Shown here: positions 1 through 5,442 of the stretch, one piece after another
Layout: every line of letters starts with the position of its first letter
Position numbering within the stretch: the stretch's first letter is position 1
Assembly (NCBI GenBank): GCA_013697225.1
Contig: JACCXG010000503.1
Location: 1-5,442, forward strand
Direction of reading: 5' to 3'
DNA length: 5,442 nt
DNA from: Acidobacteriota bacterium
Lineage (GTDB): Bacteria; Acidobacteriota; Vicinamibacteria; Vicinamibacterales; 2-12-FULL-66-21
Notes under the pieces: model-generated
Databases searched by the model: none
The model's input: the letters and a program-made list of their open reading frames with translations, nothing else
What the model was told of the DNA's origin: nothing
Position numbers and translations under genes: made by a program

Positions 1-3000
1 ATCGCTGGGCTGGCGCAGGAAGGGGCGGCGGCTCGCGGTGCGGCACGGTGCCCGCGCCGCGTACCCGCGCCATCAGTCCGTCACGCCAGTCGGCCAGGAT
101 CTCGTAGATCGTGGGGATCACGAGCAGGGTCAGGACCGTGGACGTGATCACCCCTCCAATCACCGCCCGCCCCATCGGCGCGCGGAAGTCGGCCCCTTCG
201 CCGATACCGAGCGCGACCGGCACCATCCCGGCGATCAGCGCGAAGGTCGTCATCAGAATGGGCCTGAGCCGCACACGGCCGGCTTCGATGATCGCCTCCC
301 GCCGATCCATCCCCTCTTCTTCGGACCACTTGGCGAAGTCGATCAGCAGGATGGCGTTCTTGGCGACGAGGCCCATCAGCAGGATCACGCCGATCATGCT
401 CATGATGTTCAGCGTGGACCCGGTCAGCAGGAGCGCGAGCATTACCCCGATGAGGGAAAGCGGCAGCGACAGCAGAATCGCGAGCGGGTCGAGGAATGAC
501 CCGAACTGCATCACCAGCACCAGATACATCAGCATGATGGCGATGGCGAGCGACGTCAGGATGCGGCCGAAGACCTCCTGCTGATCGGCGGTCTCGCCGC
601 CGAGCGTCATGTCGTACCCGGGCGGCATGACAATCCCCGCGAGCCTCGCCTCGACGTCGGTCATCACTTCGGTGAGCGACCGCCGCTCGGTGTTGGCCTG
701 CACGGAGATCACCCGATCGCGATCGAGATGATCGATCCGTGCCGGGCCGAGGCTGCTCGTGATCGTCGCCACCTGAGCGAGGGGAATGACGCGGGGGCCA
801 CCGGTTCCGGGGGCCGTAAGGGTGATCGGCAGCGCTTCGAGGCTGGCGATGCGGCCGCGCGCCTCGGGCTCGAGCCGCACCGTGACGTCCCGCGTCTCTC
901 CCGACGGGTCCAGCCAGTCCCCCGCGTCCACCCCCGCGAAAGCCACACGCAGCGACTGCGCAATCTGACCGACGGTGACGCCCAGCGTGCCGGCCATCCC
1001 GCGGTCGACGCGGACGTCCAGCTCAGGCTTCTGCCCGCGTGTCGACAGCCCCACATCGACCGCGCCGCGCACCTGCCGTACCTCCGCTGCGACAGCCTCG
1101 GCGAGCTTCGAGAGTTCGTCCTTGTCCGGCCCGCGCAGCTGCAGCTGAATCTGCTTCTGGTTGTTGAAGCCGCCGGTGCTGATGGAGGCCGTAACCCCGC
1201 CGAGCCTTGCCAGCTCGGCACGCATCTCCGTCGAGACCTCTTCCTGGTGCCTCGTGCGCTCCGCCCGGGGTTTCAGGCGGACGTACACCGACCCGTCGTC
1301 CACAGCGCCTGTCTGCCCGCCAATGGTCGTATACGTATAGGCGACCTCCGGCCTGGCCCTGGCGAGCCGTGCGGCTTCCTCCGCTTTGAGCTGCGTGTAC
1401 TCCAGGTTCGACCCGGGGGGCGTCTCGATCACGATCGTGAACTCGGAGACGTCCTGCACCGGGAAAAAGCTGCCGCCAATCACCCCGAACGCGGGGAGCG
1501 CCAGCGCAGCTACGAATGTTGCGGCCGCGAGCCCCACCATCGACCACCGGTGATCCAGCGCCCACCCGATGACCCGCTTGTAGCGCTCCGCCTGCCGGTC
1601 GAACCAGTGGTTGAACCGGGTGAGCACCCGTGTGATCCATGACTGCCGCTCTGGGGGGACGTGCGGATCCGGCCAGTAGGCCGACAGCATCGGGTCCAGC
1701 GAGAAGGACACGAACAGCGACACCAGCACCGAGCAGGCAATCGTCAGCGCAAATGGCGCGAACCACTGCTGGGCGACCCCTCCCATGAACGCGATAGGGA
1801 TGAAGACGACAACGATCGAGAATGTCGTCGCGGCGACGGCAAGTCCGATTTCAGCGGTGCCCTCGTGCGCCGCCGTGAAGTGGTCTTTCCCCATCTCGAC
1901 GTGCCGGACGATGTTCTCCCGCACCACGATGGCATCGTCTATGAGGATCCCGATCGCGAGGGAGAGCCCGAGGAGCGACATCGTGTTGAGCGTGAAGCCG
2001 AACGCGAGGACGGCGATGAACGAGGCCAGCACCGAAACCGGCAGCGCGAGGCCGGTGATCACCGTGGAGCGCCAGGAGTTCAGGAACAGGAACACGACGA
2101 TGACCGTCAGCACCGCCCCCTCGACGAGTGCTTCCTTGACGTTGTCCACCGAGTTCTCGACGCGCGTGCCCGCGTCACGCACGATGCGCAGCGAGACACC
2201 TTCGGGGAGCGTCTGCTGGATCGTCTCGACCGTGCGCCGCACGTTCTCCGCAACTGACGTCGTGCTGTAGCCCTTCGACTTGACCACGTCCACGCCCACC
2301 GCGGCTTCGCCGTTGAACACCGCCGCGGACCGCTGTTCCTCCGTTCCGGCAAAGACATTCGCGACATCGCCGAGCCTGACCAGGCGGCCCCCCTGTTCGG
2401 CCACGACGAGCCGCTCGAAGTCCTCCGGGTTCTCGAGACGGCCCCGCAGCCGGATGGTGCGCTCGTCGAGGTCGCCGGTCAGGCGCCCGACCGGGGCCGC
2501 GAGGTTCTGCGCCTGCAGGCTCTGCACCACCTGCGCGATGCCGATCCCGGCGGCCTGGAGCGCCGCCGGCCGGAGCGCCACCGTCATCTCCTGTTCGATG
2601 CCCCCCACGACGTTGACCTGTGCCACTCCCCGCAGCCCTCGCAGCTGCCGCGTGATCCCCGGATCCGCGAGAGACGTCAGCTCGGCGCCCGTGAGATTTG
2701 GAGAGGCGAGGGTCAGCGAGACGATGGGCAGGTTGGCGGGGTCGAATCGAGTGAGGATCGGCTCCTCCATTTCCTGCGGCAGATCGTTTCGCCGCGCGGA
2801 GATCTCGTCCCGGATCTGCTGCGTTGCTTCCTGGAGATCCTTCTCGAAGACGAACTCCACGATGATGGTGGCGAAGCCGTCGAGGGATGACGAGTTGATT
2901 TTGTTGACGCCGCTGATGCCGGAGACGGCCTCCTCGATCGGGTCCACGACCTCGCGTTCGACGCTGTCGGGGGAGGCGCCGGGATAGGGGACGGCAATCG

Positions 3001-3136
3001 CCACGATCGGCGGCTGCACGTCGGGGAACTCGTCTGTGTCCAGGTTCAGGAGTGCCACGACCCCGAACACCGCCAGCGCCAGCATCGTGACGACAGTGAT
3101 GACCGGCCGGCGGATCGCGAAATCAGAAATCCACAT
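1..3136 (-). CDS. HAE-1 (AcrB-type) RND efflux permease, 3' end missing
   Basis: This is the inner-membrane proton/substrate antiporter of the pump. The ATG at 3136-3134 follows the adaptor stop by three bases. The frame was translated codon by codon and stays open for 1045 residues to the window edge. The layout matches AcrB: TM1 at about 12-31, a periplasmic porter/docking loop to about 335, TM2-6 between about 337 and 482, TM7 at about 533-552, a second periplasmic loop to about 858, and TM8-12 from about 860 to 1013. The TM4 motif LAIGILIDDAIVVREN places Asp400/Asp401 at the AcrB Asp407/Asp408 positions. GLVAKNAILLIDF gives Lys926 (AcrB Lys940), and RLRPILMTT gives Arg956 and Thr963 (Arg971, Thr978). 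The double aspartate argues for the HAE drug/amphiphile class rather than the CusA-like metal class. The AcrB phenylalanine-rich switch loop is absent. A proline-rich tail follows TM12 and the stop lies outside the window, probably nearby since the family averages about 1020-1060 residues. It is the third gene of the operon. The substrate is not predictable. Confidence 0.97.
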   Translation of the reverse strand, partial: MWISDFAIRRPVITVVTMLALAVFGVVALLNLDTDEFPDVQPPIVAIAVPYPGASPDSVEREVVDPIEEAVSGISGVNKINSSSLDGFATIIVEFVFEKDLQEATQQIRDEISARRNDLPQEMEEPILTRFDPANLPIVSLTLASPNLTGAELTSLADPGITRQLRGLRGVAQVNVVGGIEQEMTVALRPAALQAAGIGIAQVVQSLQAQNLAAPVGRLTGDLDERTIRLRGRLENPEDFERLVVAEQGGRLVRLGDVANVFAGTEEQRSAAVFNGEAAVGVDVVKSKGYSTTSVAENVRRTVETIQQTLPEGVSLRIVRDAGTRVENSVDNVKEALVEGAVLTVIVVFLFLNSWRSTVITGLALPVSVLASFIAVLAFGFTLNTMSLLGLSLAIGILIDDAIVVRENIVRHVEMGKDHFTAAHEGTAEIGLAVAATTFSIVVVFIPIAFMGGVAQQWFAPFALTIACSVLVSLFVSFSLDPMLSAYWPDPHVPPERQSWITRVLTRFNHWFDRQAERYKRVIGWALDHRWSMVGLAAATFVAALALPAFGVIGGSFFPVQDVSEFTIVIETPPGSNLEYTQLKAEEAARLARARPEVAYTYTTIGGQTGAVDDGSVYVRLKPRAERTRHQEEVSTEMRAELARLGGVTASISTGGFNNQKQIQLQLRGPDKDELSKLAEAVAAEVRQVRGAVDVGLSTRGQKPELDVRVDRGMAGTLGVTVGQIAQSLRVAFAGVDAGDWLDPSGETRDVTVRLEPEARGRIASLEALPITLTAPGTGGPRVIPLAQVATITSSLGPARIDHLDRDRVISVQANTERRSLTEVMTDVEARLAGIVMPPGYDMTLGGETADQQEVFGRILTSLAIAIMLMYLVLVMQFGSFLDPLAILLSLPLSLIGVMLALLLTGSTLNIMSMIGVILLMGLVAKNAILLIDFAKWSEEEGMDRREAIIEAGRVRLRPILMTTFALIAGMVPVALGIGEGADFRAPMGRAVIGGVITSTVLTLLVIPTIYEILADWRDGLMARVRGAGTVPHREPPPLPAPAQR

Positions 3137-3146
3137 GCCTTACCTG
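3137..3146 (-). promoter_or_regulatory. Short adaptor-permease junction with weak Shine-Dalgarno
   Basis: The minus strand reads AGG, then TAA (the adaptor stop), then GGC, then the permease ATG at 3136. The only purine-rich match is AGG at 3146-3144, six bases before the ATG and inside the last adaptor codon. There is no room for a separate promoter here. Permease translation therefore probably depends on ribosomes arriving from the adaptor gene. Confidence 0.6.
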
Positions 3147-4267
3147 CCCACCGCCACCGGTGTGCCCGGCGTGACGCCCCGCGCTGCACCAACCAGCACC
3201 ATGTCTCCGTCGGCGAGGCCGGCGGTGATCTCGACCCGCTCCGTGTCGCCGTCGCGTATCCCGGTCTTCACCTCGACGCGCTCGGCCCTGCCGTCGCGAA
3301 CGCGGGTCACCGCAGGCGTTCCGGTGGTCGCGTCGATGGCGTTTCCCGGGACGACGATCGCCTGACGCAGTTCGGTCTCGACTCGCCCCTCTGCATACAG
3401 GCCGGCAATCAATCCCTCGTTGCCTTTGGGGATCGATATCCAGATGGGGACCTGGCGCGTCACCGGATCTGCGGACGGGCTAATCCGCTCGACCCTCCCG
3501 GTAAAGGATTGCGCCTGGTACCCGCGGACCGTGAACTGCACCGGCAGTCCAACGCGCACGGATCCAATCTGCTCAGAGGGCACGGATGCCTCGAGGCGCA
3601 TGCTCGTGGGGTCGATGATCGTGTACAGCGCCGTCCCGGGGGTCACGACATCTCCCGTGTTCACCGTCTTGGCGCTGATCACTCCGCCTATCGGCGCCCG
3701 TACGACCGTGTTCCCGAGCTGGGCCTGCGCCGTCGAGGTTCGGGCCTTCGCTGCGGCCAGTTGTGATTCGGCGTTCGCGACGGTGTTCCGCGCCCCTTCG
3801 AGGTCGCGCTGCGCGAGTGCCCCTCCGGCAACAAGCGCTTCGGTCCGGCGCAACTCGCTCCGGGCAAGCTCCAGCGCGTTTTCCGCGGAACGGACCGCCA
3901 CTTCGGACGACGACACGTTGTCGGCGAGATCGCGTGCGTCGATGCGCGCCAGCACGGTGCCCTTCCTGACAGGCTGGCCAGCCTCGAGCGTCGTCTGCAC
4001 GACCGAGCCGCCGGCCTCGGCGCGCACTGTTGCGTTGCGCTCCGCGACGAGCTGTCCTGAGACGAGCGGACCTGTCCGGATCTCTTCCCTCGTGGCACGT
4101 GCCACGCTCTCCGCACCAATCTGAATCGGAGCCGGCGAAGCCGCCTCGATCTCATCGGGCTCGCCATTGCAACCGGCCGTGAGGCAGGCCCCGAGCACAA
4201 GTACGAGCAGACCCATGGGCGTCGATCGCCGCCACATGTGCACGCTCCGTTTCGTCGACAGAATCAC
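3140..4267 (-). CDS. RND efflux periplasmic adaptor (membrane fusion protein), predicted lipoprotein
   Basis: This 375-residue protein is the periplasmic adaptor (HlyD/AcrA-like) linking the permease to the outer-membrane channel. The chosen start is GTG at 4267-4265: it overlaps the channel stop as GTGA and has GGAGGAG seven bases upstream. ATG codons at Met11 and Met18 are alternatives. The N-terminus has basic residues (K6, R7, R13, R14), a hydrophobic core at about 19-31, and two candidate lipidation cysteines, Cys28 (LGAC) and Cys33 (TAGC). The domain order is standard. The first half of the biotinyl-lipoyl domain is at about 79-110 (RAEAGGSVV), followed by an alpha-helical coiled-coil hairpin at about 111-188, rich in Ala, Glu and Arg. 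The second lipoyl half is at about 188-219 (VVRAPIGGVISAKTVNTGD). The beta-barrel is at about 223-297, with the SADPVTRQVPIWISIP stretch, and the membrane-proximal domain at about 303-375. The length is normal for AcrA/MexA-like adaptors and the gene is intact, ending at TAA 3142-3140. Confidence 0.95.
   Translation of the reverse strand: MILSTKRSVHMWRRSTPMGLLVLVLGACLTAGCNGEPDEIEAASPAPIQIGAESVARATREEIRTGPLVSGQLVAERNATVRAEAGGSVVQTTLEAGQPVRKGTVLARIDARDLADNVSSSEVAVRSAENALELARSELRRTEALVAGGALAQRDLEGARNTVANAESQLAAAKARTSTAQAQLGNTVVRAPIGGVISAKTVNTGDVVTPGTALYTIIDPTSMRLEASVPSEQIGSVRVGLPVQFTVRGYQAQSFTGRVERISPSADPVTRQVPIWISIPKGNEGLIAGLYAEGRVETELRQAIVVPGNAIDATTGTPAVTRVRDGRAERVEVKTGIRDGDTERVEITAGLADGDMVLVGAARGVTPGTPVAVGR
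4091..4106. repeat. 16-bp perfect palindrome inside the adaptor gene
   Basis: CGTGGCACGTGCCACG equals its own reverse complement. It lies in the adaptor coding sequence at about residues 54-59 (SVARAT), just before the first lipoyl half. It resembles a transcription-factor half-site pair in shape, but its position deep inside an operon makes a regulatory role doubtful. Confidence 0.4.
4264..4267 (-). other. GTGA stop/start overlap between channel and adaptor genes
   Basis: The four bases GTGA on the minus strand contain both the GTG start of the adaptor (4267-4265) and the TGA stop of the channel (4266-4264). Overlaps of this kind usually couple translation, so ribosomes finishing the channel can reinitiate on the adaptor and keep the two products in step. 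Confidence 0.85.
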
Positions 4268-5442
4268 TGACGTTCTCCTCCGAATCCACCTTGTGCCCGC
4301 TGGGGCTGAGCGAGAGCGGGAGGGGCTGGTCCCCCCTGCGGCGCTTGTTGCGCAGGTGGAGGGCCCCCCTGCGGGGATGCGGGCATCGTGCCAATCGGCA
4401 GGTCCGGCAGTAGTGCCACCCGTGCACGGGCGACCTGGAGGTCGCGTGCGGCCTGGGCGCGGCTTGCCTGAGCCTGGACGAGCAGCAGACGGGCGTCGTT
4501 CAACTCGAGCTGTGTCGAGACCCCCTCGCGGTAGCGGAGCTCGGCGATCTCGTAGGCACGCCCAGCCTGGCTCACGGTGCCTGCACTGGCCTCCCACGCA
4601 GCCTGTGAGGCCTTCAGCTCTTCCAGTGCGGTTTCGGTGTCGAGGACCGCGAGCTCGCGCGTCTGCTCGAGGCGGGCCCTCGCCTCATCGACGTTGGCAC
4701 GGGCCACGACCTCGTCGCCGCGAAGACGGCCTCCGGTGAGGATAGGCATCTGCACGATGGCGCCGACGGTCCAGTTGCGGCGGAAATCGGGGAACCAGGG
4801 AACGGCGGCGTATGCCACTTCTCCGTAGGCCGACGTGACGCTGACGGAAGGCAGACGCTGCGAGCGGGCGACGTCAACGGCGGCCTCGCCCTGCCGCACG
4901 CCTGTCTCGGCCTGCCTGACGGCGGTGCGGGGAAGGTCCGTGGTCCTGTCGCTCACGGTCGTCAGAATGCCGGCCGCAAATGGCGCGGGTGCCGGCAGGG
5001 CATCGTCATCGAGCGCGGTGGTCAGCACCACCGGTTCGGCTGCAGGGATGTCGAGCAACTGTTTCAGCCGCAGCAGCGCGATATCGCGCTGGGACTGCCG
5101 CCGGATGGTATCGGGGCGGAGATTGTCCCGGGTGACCTGCGCGCGCAGCAGTTCGAACTCGGGCAGGCTCCCCGTCTCGTAGCCGAGGCGCGTCTGCGCC
5201 AGGGTGGCGTCGGCCTGCCGGTAGGTCCCTTCAGCGATCTCGACGAGGCGATCCGCCAGGGCGGCATCGTAGTACGCGCGGACCACGTCGAGCAGCAGCT
5301 GCGCGCGGGCGGACGAGAAGTTGAGCTCCGCCGCATCGACACCGGCGGTGGCGATGGCAGACTGCGCGCCAATGCGCCCCCCTGAGTACAGGTTCTGCGA
5401 GAAGGCCAGGCTCACGCGATACGTATTCCGCCGGCCGAACGG
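4264..5442 (-). CDS. TolC-family outer membrane efflux channel, 5' end missing
   Basis: This is the outer-membrane component of the pump, expected to form a trimeric beta-barrel with a long periplasmic alpha-helical tunnel that docks on the adaptor. 392 residues are visible before a TGA stop at 4266-4264; the frame is open at the window edge. Counting the first visible residue as 1, there are two OEP repeats. The first has SLAFSQNLYSGGR at 11-23 and a helical hairpin with RLGYETGSLPEFELLRAQV at 85-103. The second has ARSQRLPSVSVTSAYG at 192-207, WTVGAIVQMPILTGGR at 224-239 and RYREGVSTQLELNDARLLL at 303-321. The matching GGR and Y-E-G/E-G-hairpin motifs are the internal duplication typical of the family. 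About 100 N-terminal residues, including the signal sequence, probably lie beyond 5442, judged from the usual 430-480 residue length. A GTG at 5415 can be read as a start but falls in a conserved strand, so it is internal. Residues 347-392 form a Pro/Gln/Gly-rich tail. The family call is secure; the substrate is unknown. Confidence 0.95.
   Translation of the reverse strand, partial: PFGRRNTYRVSLAFSQNLYSGGRIGAQSAIATAGVDAAELNFSSARAQLLLDVVRAYYDAALADRLVEIAEGTYRQADATLAQTRLGYETGSLPEFELLRAQVTRDNLRPDTIRRQSQRDIALLRLKQLLDIPAAEPVVLTTALDDDALPAPAPFAAGILTTVSDRTTDLPRTAVRQAETGVRQGEAAVDVARSQRLPSVSVTSAYGEVAYAAVPWFPDFRRNWTVGAIVQMPILTGGRLRGDEVVARANVDEARARLEQTRELAVLDTETALEELKASQAAWEASAGTVSQAGRAYEIAELRYREGVSTQLELNDARLLLVQAQASRAQAARDLQVARARVALLPDLPIGTMPASPQGGPPPAQQAPQGGPAPPALAQPQRAQGGFGGERQ
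4275..4281 (-). promoter_or_regulatory. Strong Shine-Dalgarno site for the adaptor gene
   Basis: On the minus strand the sequence is GGAGGAG, followed by seven bases (AACGTCA) and then the GTG start at 4267. It lies inside the last channel codons, those for Gly-Gly-Glu. Its strength and spacing decide in favour of the GTG start over the downstream ATG codons, which have no comparable site in front of them. Confidence 0.85.
4309..4374 (-). repeat. Two 33-bp imperfect tandem units in the channel's C-terminal tail
   Basis: Two adjacent 33-base units encode PQGGPPPAQQA (visible residues 357-367) and PQGGPAPPALA (368-378). The first 11 bases of each unit are identical, read on the plus strand as CCCCCCTGCGG at 4364-4374 and 4331-4341; the remainder has diverged. 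The unit is exactly 11 codons, so duplication or loss of a unit keeps the frame. It lies in the proline-rich tail beyond the second OEP repeat. Confidence 0.7.
5074..5091. repeat. 18-bp perfect palindrome inside the channel gene
   Basis: CAGCGCGATATCGCGCTG equals its own reverse complement. It sits in the channel coding sequence over the residues QRDIAL of a conserved helical region (visible residues 118-123), so codon constraint and GC bias can account for it. No function is assigned. Confidence 0.5.

Noticed and set aside
714..725. 12-bp palindrome CGATCGCGATCG
   Set aside because: It is short enough to arise by chance in GC-rich sequence and is explained by Asp/Arg codons in the permease (residues Asp805 to Arg808).
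1328..1340. Short AT-containing palindromic stretch resembling a TATA/-10 element
   Set aside because: It encodes the Tyr-Thr-Tyr-Thr part of a conserved permease loop and has no partner -35 element or downstream gene start.
728..1642. 304-codon open frame on the plus strand, antisense to the permease
   Set aside because: Its translation is dominated by Arg, His, Pro and Gly with no recognisable domain, as expected from the complement of GC-rich coding sequence. The minus-strand permease over the same bases is unambiguous.
1661..2270. Two overlapping plus-strand open frames of 161 and 198 codons
   Set aside because: Both lie opposite conserved TM2-TM5 permease sequence and give low-complexity Arg/Asp/Glu/His or Ser/Thr-rich products. 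They are GC-driven shadows.
1..3136. Heavy-metal (CusA/CzcA) class for the permease, suggested by the channel-first gene order
   Set aside because: TM4 has the Asp-Asp pair of HAE pumps, whereas HME pumps such as CusA have a single aspartate in a DGAVV-type motif. There is also no methionine-rich relay in the periplasmic loops.
3420..4124. 234-codon plus-strand open frame opposite the adaptor
   Set aside because: It is a Ser/Arg/Ala-rich translation with no domain, fully contained in the intact adaptor gene on the other strand.
4267..4597. Upstream extension of the adaptor frame by 110 codons into the channel gene
   Set aside because: The frame is open there, but its product is a Pro/Arg/Gly-rich shadow of the channel sequence. 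The GTG start with GGAGGAG upstream and the signal sequence mark the true beginning at 4267.
5413..5415. GTG as a possible start for the channel gene
   Set aside because: It falls inside the conserved strand preceding NLYSGGR, with in-frame coding sequence continuing to the edge of the window. A start here would remove the signal peptide and the first part of the barrel/tunnel.

Overview
The window holds most of one tripartite RND (resistance-nodulation-division) efflux operon. It is transcribed entirely on the minus strand, so it reads from high to low coordinates. In transcription order the genes are an outer-membrane channel of the TolC/OEP family (5442 to 4264, 5' end outside the window), a periplasmic adaptor or membrane fusion protein with a lipoprotein-type signal (4267 to 3140, complete), and an inner-membrane RND permease of the HAE-1/AcrB type (3136 down to the left edge, still open after 1045 codons). 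Together they would form a proton-driven pump: the permease takes substrate from the periplasm or inner membrane, the adaptor seals the junction, and the channel carries substrate across the outer membrane.

The genes are packed tightly. The channel and adaptor genes share a GTGA overlap, with a strong Shine-Dalgarno sequence inside the last channel codons. Only three bases separate the adaptor stop from the permease start. This indicates a single polycistronic transcript with translational coupling. The operon promoter must lie beyond 5442 and the terminator beyond position 1. The window contains no regulator gene, RNA gene, mobile element, CRISPR array or intergenic region.

An outer membrane channel means a diderm (Gram-negative) bacterium. 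The sequence is very GC-rich, with G or C at most third codon positions. The channel-adaptor-permease order differs from acrAB and mexAB-oprM. My guess from the overall protein flavour is an environmental high-GC lineage such as Acidobacteriota or a proteobacterium, but the window cannot settle this.

I translated the permease codon by codon from 3136 to position 2 and found no stop or frameshift. It has the complete AcrB proton-relay set (Asp400, Asp401, Lys926, Arg956, Thr963). It lacks the phenylalanine-rich switch loop of AcrB, so its substrates cannot be read across from that pump. I see no evidence of a previously undescribed system. The points most worth a second look are the repeat-bearing Pro/Gln/Gly tail of the channel, the divergent drug-binding loop, the adaptor start and lipidation site, and the permease C-terminal extension.
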